DNA of 64,000 nucleotides, taken from positions 12,718-76,717 of the forward strand of contig JBBDQZ010000066.1 in assembly GCA_040905705.1 (NCBI GenBank). The letters run 5' to 3'. The notes beneath the pieces are model-generated. The model was not told the origin of the DNA, did no database searches, and saw only the letters and a list, made by a program, of their open reading frames with translations. Both the position numbers and the translations under genes were made by a program. The stretch is from JBBDQZ01 sp040905705 (GTDB lineage Bacteria > Bacteroidota > Rhodothermia > Balneolales > Natronogracilivirgulaceae). Below, in pieces: positions 7,563 through 16,813 of this stretch. The number at the start of each line of letters is the position of its first letter. Positions within the stretch are counted from its first letter, which is position 1.

Positions 7563-8849
7563 TTACAGCTTGTAGTTAACTGATATAAAGCTTCCCATGG
7601 AATATAGCCGGACATTCGCCCATCCGACCTCTCTGATCGGAACCCTTACAAAGGGTTCTGCCCGTATATTCCAGTTGCGGTGGAGCTCTACTTCGTATCC
7701 GATCGAAAACCCGGCATTACTGAACAGGTGAAATGTGCCGGTCCGGTCGCTCCAGGTTGAAGTAGATTGAGTCTCCCCATAAGTATCATAAATGAAATTA
7801 TATTCTTCGCTCAGCATGAGGTAAGAAGAAAGGCCTGCTGTTGCAAAAAAACCGGATCTGTCAAAATCCAGAAAATTATATTTAAAAGATAACGGGATAT
7901 CAAGCAACAGACATTCCCCGTTCATACTGAATAGAGAGCTATATTGCACGGGTGGATTATAATCCAGGCTTTTGGACGAATAGCGAACCATAGACTGTAT
8001 CACTCCGGTCGATACCTTCCATCGAGCGTTGAGGTTATATTCGAGAGTGAAACCGACTTTGTATCCCGGGCTGTAAAAGTTTGAAAAGGAATCTATACTG
8101 GTCAGGTCAGGCGACATAACTAAGCCGAACGCCCATCGATTTGGCCGGGGAATATAGGTCTCTCCGTAAATATCCTCTTCCATATTAGCCGAAAGCAAGC
8201 CGGGTGTCGTAGTATGGGATGAAAGCTCTTCGTTGGACGGTGTGCCGGTTGCAAAATCTCCAGGAACCGTTATCCGGTTCAGCATATTATCAGGAATTGT
8301 TGGATTATTCAGTTGTGATGCCGTAGTCATTGCTCTGGTCAATACCGGCACTCTCGAAGCAACAAGCTCACGCCCCCTCGGTTCCCTGCCGCTTTCACCT
8401 GAGTTTGTAGCAGGGTCTACTGAAAAATTATTTGCAACCGTTTCCGTAACAGGCTCCCTGCTATCCCGAGCTGCAGATGGTGTTTCTATTTCTTCGACAA
8501 TATTTTCATCTTCCTCATCCATCCCGGGTGTAGAAAATTGATCTGCAGGAAACTCATTCAATAACCGATCTTGCCCTGAATCATCGGACATTTCATCACT
8601 TAAATGCTGCCTGATCTCATTGATCTTCAGATAATTATTGTAAGTGAAATAGCCGAACAGAGAGACAAAGAGCAAAGATGCTGCAGCAATCCAACGTACT
8701 TTATGCTGATAGCCACGCTGTACATCCCGCACATTCAGTTTTTCCTCCAGCCTCAGCCAGTCTTCTTCCCTGAATGGAATATCATATTCATCTGCTTTTT
8801 TCTGAAAAAACAGTTCGAGTGCATCTTTATCGTTATTCTCTTCAGACAT
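7563..8849 (-). CDS. Anti-sigma-like protein with transmembrane helix and C-terminal outer-membrane-type barrel
   Basis: 428 residues in three parts. Residues 1-50 are a charged cytoplasmic segment (DALELFFQKKADEYDIPFREEDWLRLEEKL) of the kind found in anti-sigma proteins of this group. A single membrane helix spans about 52-70 (IAAASLLFVSLFGYF). A low-complexity Ser/Thr/Glu/Pro linker extends to about 230. The last about 190 residues are alternating aromatic beta-strands typical of PorT-like barrel proteins, ending in VNYKL. The gene starts nine bases after the ECF sigma gene stop, so the pair is co-transcribed. The N-terminal part probably holds the sigma factor; joining an inner-membrane helix and a barrel in one chain is unusual. 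Confidence 0.75.
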   Translation of the reverse strand: MSEENNDKDALELFFQKKADEYDIPFREEDWLRLEEKLNVRDVQRGYQHKVRWIAAASLLFVSLFGYFTYNNYLKINEIRQHLSDEMSDDSGQDRLLNEFPADQFSTPGMDEEDENIVEEIETPSAARDSREPVTETVANNFSVDPATNSGESGREPRGRELVASRVPVLTRAMTTASQLNNPTIPDNMLNRITVPGDFATGTPSNEELSSHTTTPGLLSANMEEDIYGETYIPRPNRWAFGLVMSPDLTSIDSFSNFYSPGYKVGFTLEYNLNARWKVSTGVIQSMVRYSSKSLDYNPPVQYSSLFSMNGECLLLDIPLSFKYNFLDFDRSGFFATAGLSSYLMLSEEYNFIYDTYGETQSTSTWSDRTGTFHLFSNAGFSIGYEVELHRNWNIRAEPFVRVPIREVGWANVRLYSMGSFISVNYKL

Positions 8850-8858
8850 TACAATGAT

Positions 8859-9386
8859 CTACATTAAGTTTTTTTCCAGAATGACCCGCAAATTCCTTTT
8901 TGCCTTTGCCAAATTGGATTTTGATGTACCTATTGATATACCTAGCATTTTGGCAATTTCTTCATGAGTGAACCCTTCTATTACAAACAGATTGAATACG
9001 GCTCGATAGGCCGGTGTCAGTTCCTGCATCATATCGACTATTTCCTGATATGAAATACCACTAATCGCTGTTTCATTTTCGAACATGCTGTTTTCCGTTA
9101 TTTCGTAATCCGACCACATCATATTTTTTTTATTTTTGTGAAAATGGTCAATTGCCGTATTGACGATAATCTTCCTCAGCCAGGGTTTGAATGGCCGCTC
9201 AAGTTCGAAGTTGCGAATATTATCAAAGACCTTTACAAAAGCATCATTGAGAATGGAAACCCCTTGATCCCTGGAATCGGCATATCGCAGCGTAATGCTC
9301 ATGCCATATGCATAGAACATTTCATAGAGTTCCTTCTGGCTGCTTCGCCGACGCTTTCGGCATCCTTTGATAATATCTGTCAGCAA
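8859..9386 (-). CDS. ECF-type RNA polymerase sigma factor
   Basis: 175 residues, normal ECF length. Region 2 includes LYEMFYAYGMSITLRYADSRDQGVSILNDAFVKVFDNI and FKPWLRKIIVNTAIDHFHKNKK. Region 4 includes LTPAYRAVFNLFVIEGFTHEEIAKMLGISIGTSKSNLAKAKRNLRVIL, a standard HTH. It directs polymerase to a small regulon, usually under control of the anti-sigma gene directly downstream (nine-base gap). The stimulus is unknown, but a cell-envelope signal is plausible because the partner has membrane and barrel parts. Confidence 0.93.
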   Translation of the reverse strand: MLTDIIKGCRKRRRSSQKELYEMFYAYGMSITLRYADSRDQGVSILNDAFVKVFDNIRNFELERPFKPWLRKIIVNTAIDHFHKNKKNMMWSDYEITENSMFENETAISGISYQEIVDMMQELTPAYRAVFNLFVIEGFTHEEIAKMLGISIGTSKSNLAKAKRNLRVILEKNLM

Positions 9387-9496
9387 AGGTGTTAGTATTA
9401 TGTTGGGTATAAATTTTCACCTGTAGTGTACTAATAGCCCTTCTTGTTTATATATAACCATACCCAGGTTTTTAAAAAAGGGTTGCTTTAAATATT

Positions 9497-10492
9497 TTAT
9501 CGACTCAACCAAAATACCCTGTTAATATTAAACCCGAAACGAAAATCTCCTTCCCAAAAACAGTGTTTATTGTTGGCCATGATGTATTGTTCATTATGCC
9601 ATTGTGAACTGGCAAAAAACAACTGAAAAATATGTCCACCCGTATCGATATTTAACGCCATTGACAATGCATCCTGCGTTCCACTATGGCGTTTGCCAAT
9701 GACAGGCAAATATTCTGCGCTTATTGAAAAACGATCATTTAGATCATAATTAGCGAGTATGCCCAATCCATATAACCGGGCCGGATTTTCCACGGCAGTC
9801 CGGTTGAAATGGGCCCCCATAGGTGTGAGTTGCAGACTCAAACGATTAAACTTTCTGGCAATCATAAGGGAAGAAAAGTAGCTGAGCCGCTCGGAAGTTG
9901 ACCACCCGGTTCCCGATGCGGTGCTGATGCCAACCGAAACTTTAACTGCCAATTCTATTGGAGTGCTGTCAGAGATTGTTTGTCGAAGGATATTGTATTT
10001 CCCCTTAACATCCACCACTTTGTTGAATGTCATTCTTCCGATTCCTGCAGAAAACCGATCCGTAATTCCGTAGTCAAAACCTAACCGGGTATTTGCACCG
10101 TCATCCAATCCAAAAAATCGGTTAATACCCCCATTAACCAGTCCGAAAGTATGCATCACGGTGGTATTCAGATTTCCGGAGGGAATATTGTAAATGGTAG
10201 TAATGCCAACATTGTTGGGTGCCCAAAATACCTTATCTACAAATCCCGTTCTTTGAACCCGTTCACGAGTTATCTGGGCCTCAGCAGCTTGCTGGAAACC
10301 GGTCAGCAAGATCATCCCGGCCAATAATCCGGCCAGATTTTTCTGTATGAAATTATTCCGTTGTCCGGTTCTGAACAATAACCCGTCAATAACTGCTATA
10401 CAGAAACCGAGTTGCATCCCAACATCAACTTTGTTTTTATTCCGGCAGGAGAAAATATTCTTCATGCTCATTTTGGCAGTATTAATTTCCAT
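9497..10492 (-). CDS. DUF5777-family outer-membrane beta-barrel protein
   Basis: 331 residues from the first ATG, which overlaps the end of the YceI gene by 11 bases. A later start is likely because an export signal (IQKNLAGLLAGMILLTGFQQAAEAQ) sits at about residues 49-73. The mature part is a barrel: VFWAPNNVGITTIYNIPSGNLNTTVMHTFG, RLGFDYGITDRFSAGIGR and ending FGFNINRVFWL. DUF5777 proteins in Bacteroidota commonly sit beside YceI and cytochrome c genes, as here. The function of the family is not known to me; a role in an envelope redox or lipid system is inferred only from the neighbourhood. Confidence 0.8.
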   Translation of the reverse strand: MEINTAKMSMKNIFSCRNKNKVDVGMQLGFCIAVIDGLLFRTGQRNNFIQKNLAGLLAGMILLTGFQQAAEAQITRERVQRTGFVDKVFWAPNNVGITTIYNIPSGNLNTTVMHTFGLVNGGINRFFGLDDGANTRLGFDYGITDRFSAGIGRMTFNKVVDVKGKYNILRQTISDSTPIELAVKVSVGISTASGTGWSTSERLSYFSSLMIARKFNRLSLQLTPMGAHFNRTAVENPARLYGLGILANYDLNDRFSISAEYLPVIGKRHSGTQDALSMALNIDTGGHIFQLFFASSQWHNEQYIMANNKHCFWEGDFRFGFNINRVFWLSR

Positions 10493-11147
10493 TTATAACC
10501 TCTTCTCTTTTTCTGGGTTCAAGAAGAACTTCAATGCGTATTTTCTGTTCATCACTAACCCTGTAAAATAGAATTCCGGGCGGTTCAATTTCGTAATTCT
10601 CCAGCAGAAGAGTCCACTCCGCTTCCAATAGAAGTCCACCGTTTTCCTGTTTCTCTATGTATCCATTGATTCGAACATCACGGGTGACGCCGTGGACAGT
10701 AAATTCCCCGTCGGCGGTCACATGTTGTCGTGAATTGGTCTCCGGATCGACCTGTAACTCCAGTTTGCCTGTAAATTCTGCAAATGGAAACTCGTCGATA
10801 TTAAGTGTGCGGTACATATCCCGATCACGCCGACCAATTCCGGTTTTGATTGTACTCAGATCCAGGTAGAAATCAATAACATTTTCATTGAAGTCAATCA
10901 TACCAACGAGATGACGGGATTTGCCGGTAAATGTGTGTAGCGGAACACTGGATGAAAATTCGGCATAACCCGACTCGGTCATATATACAATTTCTTCCGG
11001 CTCACCCCTTTCCAAGCCTGACACTGTTACTTCTGCTCCATTTTGTATCAAACTTGCATGTAACGTACCTGCTTGTGGTAAAAAAAATATAATTAGTACT
11101 AACACCGGTAACACTTTTCCTCCTGATCGGTTTGAATCCATTATCAA
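10482..11147 (-). CDS. YceI-family periplasmic protein
   Basis: 221 residues. A signal peptide covers about residues 1-32. The lipocalin-like YceI barrel then shows VPLHTFTGKSRHLVGMIDF, NVIDFYLDLSTIKTGIGRRDRDM, LNIDEFPFAEFTGKL and FTVHGVTRDVRINGYI, all hallmark strands. Family members bind isoprenoid quinones or similar amphiphiles in the periplasm. The stop overlaps the DUF5777 gene by 11 bases, implying coupled expression. Confidence 0.9.
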   Translation of the reverse strand: MIMDSNRSGGKVLPVLVLIIFFLPQAGTLHASLIQNGAEVTVSGLERGEPEEIVYMTESGYAEFSSSVPLHTFTGKSRHLVGMIDFNENVIDFYLDLSTIKTGIGRRDRDMYRTLNIDEFPFAEFTGKLELQVDPETNSRQHVTADGEFTVHGVTRDVRINGYIEKQENGGLLLEAEWTLLLENYEIEPPGILFYRVSDEQKIRIEVLLEPRKREEVINGN

Positions 11148-11250
11148 TGTTTTATGAGTCCTGTCAATATATTAGTAAGCACAGGTCTTGATCTTGTTCC
11201 AGGCATCTTCATCGAACCGGTCGGTTTAAATGCAATCACCTGATTCAACA

Positions 11251-11406
11251 TTAATATTTGTTGCTATTCTTGTTAATCCATACTGGCAATACAAAGAACA
11301 GGTTGCCTATGTCAATCGCATTGATAATTTGATAATCGTTTTTTTTAGCACACTCCAGCAGCATGGTGAAATAGCATAACACCCCTTTTGAGGTGATCTC
11401 TCCCAT
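11251..11406 (-). CDS. Short uncertain ORF (51 codons), possible gene remnant
   Basis: An ORF from ATG at 11406 to TAA at 11251 encodes a protein-like composition (KGVLCYFTMLLECAKKNDY then IINAIDIGNLFFVLPVW). There is no clear ribosome site, and a stop lies four codons upstream in frame. I do not recognise it. It lies with the stop-broken small membrane protein in a gene-poor stretch, so it may be a fragment of a decayed gene rather than a functional one. Confidence 0.25.
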   Translation of the reverse strand: MGEITSKGVLCYFTMLLECAKKNDYQIINAIDIGNLFFVLPVWINKNSNKY

Positions 11407-11463
11407 CGATTGAGATTAGTGTCCCGGATCACTACCATGAACACTTGCTCCGGATAGGGTCAC

Positions 11464-11700
11464 TCAAAATTCAGAAATGGGGGGCCGGCCGTCAATCCGC
11501 GATACTAAATCATCTGAGATAGCCTCACCATACATCACTGCGGATCTGCCCGCATATTCTTCCGCTTCATATACTGTGGTATAGATATCCGGACGGCGGG
11601 AACCCTCCGGCTGAAAAACCCGGGAAAGCAGAAGCCCTGCAAGAAGAATTACCCCCATTACAGCCTAAACGGATGTAATCCACTTGCAGAGTTTTCTCAT
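11464..11700 (-). pseudogene. Small single-span membrane protein with premature TAG
   Basis: The frame from ATG at 11700 reads MRKLCKWITSV, then TAG (11667-11665), then AVMGVILLAGLLLSRVFQPEG and a tail to 11464. Without the stop it is a 78-residue protein with a positively charged N-terminus followed by one membrane helix, the normal topology of a small anchored protein. Translation could restart at the ATG at 11658, giving 64 residues that keep the helix but lose the basic N-terminus. The tail (PDIYTTVYEAEEYAG...DDLVSRIDGRPP) is not recognised. Confidence 0.5.
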
Positions 11701-11783
11701 ATTCAATGGTGTATTACATGCAAAATTGCATTCTATTATTCTATTCGAAAGACCAGAAGCAATACGGCTCGTGTTGAGACCCA

Positions 11784-13205
11784 TTAACTATCATAATACA
11801 GGAAAAACTCATGCGGATGCGGACGAAGCCTCAGCTCTTCCACTTCGTTTTCCATCTTGTACTCGATCCAGGTTTCAATCAGGTCGTCAGTAAACACACC
11901 GCCTTTGGTCAAAAATGCATGATCGTTTTGAAGTGCCATCAATGCCTCCTCCAGCGAAGCCGGCGTTATTTCAGTTTTTTCCAGCTCCTCTTTAGTCATT
12001 TCGTAAATATCCCGGTCCAGAGGTTCTCCGGGATCGATCTCGTTTTCGATGCCGTCGATGAGCGCCATCAGCATGGCCGAAAATGTGAGATAGCTGTTGC
12101 AACTGGGGTCCGGACAGCGAAACTCGAGTCTCTTGGCTTTCGGACTCGCCGAATACATCGGGATGCGAACAGAGGCCGAACGGTTACGTTTTGACATGGC
12201 CAGGTTAACCGGTGCTTCGTATCCCGGTACCAGCCGGTGATAGGAGTTCTGTGTCGGCGCCGCAAAAGCAAGGATGGCACGGGCATGTTTCAGTAATCCC
12301 CCGATGGCATGCAGAGCGGTGTCGCTTAGCCCCGCATAACCGTTGCCGGCAAAAAGCGGCTTGCCATCCTTCCACAGGGACATGTGGGTGTGCATTCCAC
12401 TGCCGTTATCCTGAAAGATCGGTTTCGGCATGAATGTAACCGTTTTGCCGTATTTTTTTGCCACGTTTTTGATGATATATTTAAACCACATGAACTGATC
12501 GGCCATCTGAAGCAGTGGAGCGAATTTCATGTCAATTTCCGCTTGTCCGCCCGTGCCGACTTCATGATGATGCGCTTCCACGACAATGCCCAGCTTTTTC
12601 ATTTCGAGCACCATCTCGGTGCGGAGATTGTGATATGTATCGGTTGGGCTGACCGGAAAATACCCACCTTTGTAACTGGGTTTGTATCCCAGGTTCGGTT
12701 CTTCAATACGTGCCGTGTTCCATGCCCCTTCCACGGAATCGATCTGGTAATAACCACGGTTCTGGGTCTGTTCGTACCGCACTTCGTCAAAAATGAAAAA
12801 CTCCGGTTCCGGCCCTACATTGCAGACATCTGCAATGCCGTTTTTCTTCATATATTCCTCAGCTTTCCGGGCGACATGACGTGGATCACGCGAATAATCT
12901 TCCCGTGTTTCCGGATCAATAATGTCGGCAATCACACTGACTGTCGGTTCGATAAAAAAAGGGTCTATACAGGTAGACGCCGGGTCCGGGCGGGCGATCA
13001 TATCCGACACATTTATGGCTTGCCATCCCCGTATGGAAGATCCATCAAACCCTACACCTTCTTCGAACGTACCCTCATCCCATGTATCGATCGGGAATGT
13101 ACAGTGTTGCCAGGTTCCAAGCAGATCAATGAACTTAAGGTCCACCATCGATGCGTTATTTTCGCTGGCGTATTTGAAAAAGTCTTTGGGTGCCATGACT
13201 GTCAA
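11784..13205 (-). CDS. glnA: Glutamine synthetase, type I
   Basis: 473 residues, normal for GSI. Visible signatures: VGFDGSSIRGW (51-61), metal and substrate residues in VGPEPEFFIFDEVRY (130-144), HHHEVGTGGQAEID (212-225), and FQDNGSGMHTHMSLW (264-278). Tyr401 in DRDIYEMTKEE aligns with the adenylylated Tyr of E. coli GlnA, so adenylylation control is possible although no glnE is in the window. It makes glutamine from glutamate, ammonia and ATP, and so feeds carbamoyl-phosphate and arginine synthesis located 6 kb away. The start may be the second ATG (residue 4). It stands alone in its transcription unit. Confidence 0.97.
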   Translation of the reverse strand: MTVMAPKDFFKYASENNASMVDLKFIDLLGTWQHCTFPIDTWDEGTFEEGVGFDGSSIRGWQAINVSDMIARPDPASTCIDPFFIEPTVSVIADIIDPETREDYSRDPRHVARKAEEYMKKNGIADVCNVGPEPEFFIFDEVRYEQTQNRGYYQIDSVEGAWNTARIEEPNLGYKPSYKGGYFPVSPTDTYHNLRTEMVLEMKKLGIVVEAHHHEVGTGGQAEIDMKFAPLLQMADQFMWFKYIIKNVAKKYGKTVTFMPKPIFQDNGSGMHTHMSLWKDGKPLFAGNGYAGLSDTALHAIGGLLKHARAILAFAAPTQNSYHRLVPGYEAPVNLAMSKRNRSASVRIPMYSASPKAKRLEFRCPDPSCNSYLTFSAMLMALIDGIENEIDPGEPLDRDIYEMTKEELEKTEITPASLEEALMALQNDHAFLTKGGVFTDDLIETWIEYKMENEVEELRLRPHPHEFFLYYDS

Positions 13206-13409
13206 TTTTTTTTGTTATGGTTAATCATACAACTTTTTAACCTGATTGGCTATATAATACTAATTTTATATGATTTACAACAAAATTACTATAATAATTT
13301 TAATTATTTTTATAAAGAGAGATTGGGCACATTCTGAAGGAAAGCAGAAGGGATTCAATTCATCCTGATGGGTTGAGTTATAGGAAAATGGAAAGAAACC
13401 GGCAGGATA

Positions 13410-14387
13410 CTACTTTTTTGCATAAGTCAACCCGGTTTCATTTCGCACAGCATCAAGCGTTTCAAAATAGCGATAAATTGCCCTCAAATCCGTTTCCGTC
13501 ATTCTTTGATACGCACTCCAGGGCATTGGCGAATCGGGATACACACTACCTGCTTCGAACCGTGCCATAAATACTTCCTCAGACCATCCGGACATTATCC
13601 CGGTTTCCGGATCCGGGGTCAGGTTCGGAGTAACGTACACCATGGAGGGATCTGCATAAGAATCCATTTTAAGTCCTCCCGCAAAACGTTCTCCCACATA
13701 AGACCCATCCATTAAATTCCGCTCGGTGTGACATGACACGCAAGCGGCAACATTATTGGCCAGATACGCTCCGCGTTCAACTGAAACTTCTTGCGTTGGG
13801 GATGTGACCGGGGCATCTACTCCCCAATCTACCGGCCCTATTGCCACAGCCATTACAATTTTGCCCAGCATATTCAATTTTTTGCCTGAAACTTCATTCA
13901 CTACCGCCGGTTGGCTTCTTAAATAGGCAATGACATCATGCAGATCCTGCTCACTCATCTGATGAAAATCCATCATTGGGAAAACTGCCCGGCCGTCTTT
14001 TCTCACGTTAGCCCTTAATGCCCGCTTCAGTTCTGCATCCGAATAATTTCCAATACCGGTTTCCGGATCAGGCGTTAAATTGGGAGAAGTAATGGAACCC
14101 GGAGGAAAAGTCCAGGTATAGCCACCACTCAACGGAACAAACTCACCACGCTCCAATGCAGCCCACTTGTCTTTGGATGTATGGCAGTAGGCGCAATGTC
14201 CGGGTCCATATACAATATAACGGCCATTATCAATTGATTCCTCAGTCAACTCAACCACAAAATCTTCGTCAAGAGGAACATCAAATGTTCGATCCCACGT
14301 CAATTGAAAAAAGATTAAAATCCCGACGATAACAATCAGTATAGCCAAAAATACATATAACACCCATTTTATAAATCTTTTCATCAT
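13410..14387 (-). CDS. Diheme cytochrome c, membrane anchored
   Basis: 325 residues. An N-terminal membrane anchor covers about residues 6-28. Two heme-c sites are present: CAYCH near residue 65 and CVSCH near residue 217, each followed by a similar block with SPNLTPDPETGIGNYSD or TPNLTPDPETGIMSGWS that holds candidate axial Met ligands (FPMMDF; SPMPW). The two halves look like an internal duplication. Similar diheme proteins act as electron carriers to periplasmic dehydrogenases or oxidases. It is near, but not adjacent to, the YceI/DUF5777 pair that such cytochromes often accompany. Confidence 0.9.
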   Translation of the reverse strand: MMKRFIKWVLYVFLAILIVIVGILIFFQLTWDRTFDVPLDEDFVVELTEESIDNGRYIVYGPGHCAYCHTSKDKWAALERGEFVPLSGGYTWTFPPGSITSPNLTPDPETGIGNYSDAELKRALRANVRKDGRAVFPMMDFHQMSEQDLHDVIAYLRSQPAVVNEVSGKKLNMLGKIVMAVAIGPVDWGVDAPVTSPTQEVSVERGAYLANNVAACVSCHTERNLMDGSYVGERFAGGLKMDSYADPSMVYVTPNLTPDPETGIMSGWSEEVFMARFEAGSVYPDSPMPWSAYQRMTETDLRAIYRYFETLDAVRNETGLTYAKK

Positions 14388-14889
14388 AATCTCTTAGCTG
14401 TTACCTATTGATATAAATATAGTTATGATCAAATTTATAAGAAGCGGGAAATGTACTTATATTTAATTAAATAATCCTGCAGTATATATAACCCTGGGTT
14501 ACTTGATAAACAGTCTCCATTAAATAAATAGTTAGAACATGTCCATTCGCGTTGAACAGGCACCGTTTCAAGAATGTACGTTTCCGTGAAATCCTGCTTT
14601 AATTTAAAAGAAAGCCGATATTACTTGAACCATAATGGATGTATAGTTTCCTGCCATTGACCCAAAACTGTCCATTAGATTTTGTGCCGTTTTGACACGG
14701 ATTAGATTTTTCTTTCACTAATTAAAATGTTTTAATATACTTGGTCTAAATCGATTATGACTTTGGTATTATGATTTAATGTATAAAACTTTGCACTTTA
14801 AATAATAAAACGTGCTAAGTGTATGAACGGGATGATTATTTTTGTCAGAGCGTTGCATTAAAATTGATAAATTGCATAAGGGGTTTAGA
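14388..14889. other. Divergent intergenic region, 502 bases
   Basis: AT-rich spacer between the cytochrome c gene (minus) and the Ig-domain lipoprotein (plus). It must hold both promoters. I see short T-rich and A-rich runs and a small imperfect dyad around GTGCCGTTTTGACACGG (14690-14701 region), but no convincing gene, RNA or terminator. Confidence 0.4.
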
Positions 14890-16284
14890 ATGAATATCCG
14901 GTCTGTTATTCCCATGTTTTTCGGTCTGGCGATGTTGACGGGGTCAGGCTGTTCACCGCCAACAGAGAACAATGGTATTGAGTCCCTGGAATTACAAGGC
15001 CAGGTTGTCAACAGGGCAAACGGCAACCCTATATCCAATGCTGTAGTAAGGGTTATCGATCCTCCACCACCACCTCAACATTCGGCTATAACCGATGAAG
15101 ATGGACGTTTTTCCATGGTTATCGATGTAGATAGTACTATGGATCTGACAATAACAGCCAGCATTGAAGGTTTCTCTACAGATACGATGCAAATTCTGGC
15201 TACTCCCGATCGTGAATTAATTGACCTGCAACAACCGTTCCGTTTAACCGCTACCGAGGACGGTTTTGAAGAATCTGATGAGGGAGCAGGTAGTATCCGT
15301 CTGATATCGGTAACTCCCGAAAACATTTTTGTCAATGGAACCGGTGGGCCGGAAAATGCCGAGTTTGAGTTTGAGGTGCAGGACTCTTCAGGCAGACCTT
15401 TAGGTTTATCCAATGCTGTTGATGTGACTTTCCGATTCGGATCTCATCCAGATGGAGGGGAATACTTGCACCCCGCAAGCGTTAAAACCGACGGACAGGG
15501 CAGGGTGGCTGTAAATCTCAACAGTGGAACCAAAGCGGGAACGGTACAGATCATTGCTGAGGTGGACGGGACAGCGATAAATTCCCGGCCGGTCAGAATC
15601 ACCATTCATTCCGGTTTGCCTGATCAGGACCATTTCGCAATAATTAGTGAAAATCTTAACATACCCGGTTTTCATATTTTCGGTGGGTCCACCTTTATAA
15701 CGGCTTTGGTTGGTGATAAATATGGAAATATCGTGTCTCCGGGAACTTCTGTTTATTTTACAACAGATGGCGGTTTTATCGAAGGTTCTGCAGAAACGGA
15801 TGAACGGGGCCGAGCTGTGGTTGAGCTGACGGCATCCAATCCAAGGCCACCTAATGGGGTGGCAACCATAACCGCACAGACGGCGGATGAAAACAATGCA
15901 ACTATTGAAACTCAAACAACCGTTACGTTCTCTGGAAGCCCGGAAATCACCATCAATCCGGATTTCGTTAATCTGATAAATATGGAAGGGCAGATTTATG
16001 ACTACACGGTTCAGGATGAAAATGGTAATCCATTGGCAGCAGGAACACAGATCACAGTCACAGCAGAAACGCCGGATGATGACCTCGCTCTGCTGGGAGA
16101 TGTCGAAATCACGCTTGATGATTATCAAATTTCCGGAGAAGGTACCACCGAATTTAAGTTTACTATTGCTGATGATGATGATACCGTGCTTGAACGGGAA
16201 GTTCAGATTACCGTAAATGTGGATGGCCCAAATGGTGTTGCCCGGAAGACAATCACCGGAACAAAGATGAAAGTCGCACCTTAA
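14890..16284 (+). CDS. Lipoprotein with carboxypeptidase-regulatory and bacterial Ig-like domains
   Basis: 464 residues from the ATG at 14890, which has AAGGGG six bases upstream and directly precedes a signal sequence; an upstream in-frame TTG is less likely. The signal ends LTGSGC, so the Cys is probably lipidated. Next comes a CarboxypepD_reg-like domain (LQGQVVNRANGNPISNAVVRVIDPPPPPQ, a proline run, DEDGRFSMVI). Then two or three Ig-like Big_1 modules follow, with the marks VFRFGSHPDGG-type strands, DKYGNIVSPGTSVYFTTDGG and ETDERGRAVVEL. Such proteins are surface structural or adhesive lipoproteins. Role here unknown; single gene. Confidence 0.8.
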   Translation: MNIRSVIPMFFGLAMLTGSGCSPPTENNGIESLELQGQVVNRANGNPISNAVVRVIDPPPPPQHSAITDEDGRFSMVIDVDSTMDLTITASIEGFSTDTMQILATPDRELIDLQQPFRLTATEDGFEESDEGAGSIRLISVTPENIFVNGTGGPENAEFEFEVQDSSGRPLGLSNAVDVTFRFGSHPDGGEYLHPASVKTDGQGRVAVNLNSGTKAGTVQIIAEVDGTAINSRPVRITIHSGLPDQDHFAIISENLNIPGFHIFGGSTFITALVGDKYGNIVSPGTSVYFTTDGGFIEGSAETDERGRAVVELTASNPRPPNGVATITAQTADENNATIETQTTVTFSGSPEITINPDFVNLINMEGQIYDYTVQDENGNPLAAGTQITVTAETPDDDLALLGDVEITLDDYQISGEGTTEFKFTIADDDDTVLEREVQITVNVDGPNGVARKTITGTKMKVAP

Positions 16285-16287
16285 ACG

Positions 16288-16563
16288 TCACGGTACCAGC
16301 TCAATAATGCATGAATTTCGGGTGAGAATATCCGGATCCCTGATCATCACAACCTCAAACAGGCCATCGGGAAAATTGGCGTATGGAGCAATGTGAACGG
16401 GAGGCTTCACGAGCAATAGCAGTAACTTCATTCCATGTCGAAGCATGTGGATTACGGCATTCACATTGACGTCCTCAAACAGTTGCTCCAGTATATGTTT
16501 ACCAAACTGCTTCGAAAAGAGAGATGCCATTAGATTGAAATTTACCCATATGGGTTCGATCAT
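16288..16563 (-). CDS. Uncharacterised 91-codon ORF (low confidence)
   Basis: An ORF on the minus strand fills half of an otherwise empty 529-base gap. Composition is protein-like (FSKQFGKHILEQLFEDVNVNAVIHML, then KLLLLLVKPPVHIAPYANFPDGLFEVV), but there is no ribosome site before the ATG and I do not recognise a family. It ends four bases from the convergent lipoprotein stop. Either a small lineage-specific protein or chance; the remaining part of the gap (16564-16813) is AT-rich and shows nothing else. Confidence 0.35.
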   Translation of the reverse strand: MIEPIWVNFNLMASLFSKQFGKHILEQLFEDVNVNAVIHMLRHGMKLLLLLVKPPVHIAPYANFPDGLFEVVMIRDPDILTRNSCIIELVP

Positions 16564-16813
16564 AAATAGCTTAATTTATTTCCATACAGAACGCTTAAGA
16601 AGCACCTTGATATCTGTTCATCTTCATTTTTCGTTACCCAATACAAGCGAACTGGTCAACGTAATAAAATTAAACATAGTAATTAACCTCCAAACTGCTA
16701 TAAAAAAAGCTATTAATTGTTTAATTCAAAATGTTTTAAATTATTGCCCGGTTCGTTTTTGAGTTTTTAAAGCAGTAAAACAGCATAGATGCGATCCGAA
16801 AAAAACCGACTAC

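Noticed and set aside
12384..13337. Long plus-strand ORF of 317 codons opposite glnA
   Set aside because: It is a shadow of the glutamine synthetase frame; composition is unlike a protein (many His, Cys, Arg) and glnA is unambiguous.
13206..13340. AT-rich gap upstream of glnA examined for a riboswitch-like or glutamine-motif RNA
   Set aside because: Only A/T runs are visible and no paired structure with a clear terminator or ribosome site could be drawn.
14842..14889. Upstream TTG start for the Ig-domain lipoprotein
   Set aside because: The ATG at 14890 has an AAGGGG site and leads directly into the signal sequence.
15406..16128. Minus-strand ORF of 240 codons opposite the Ig-domain lipoprotein
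   Set aside because: Cys/Arg/Ile-rich shadow; the plus-strand gene has signal peptide and domains.
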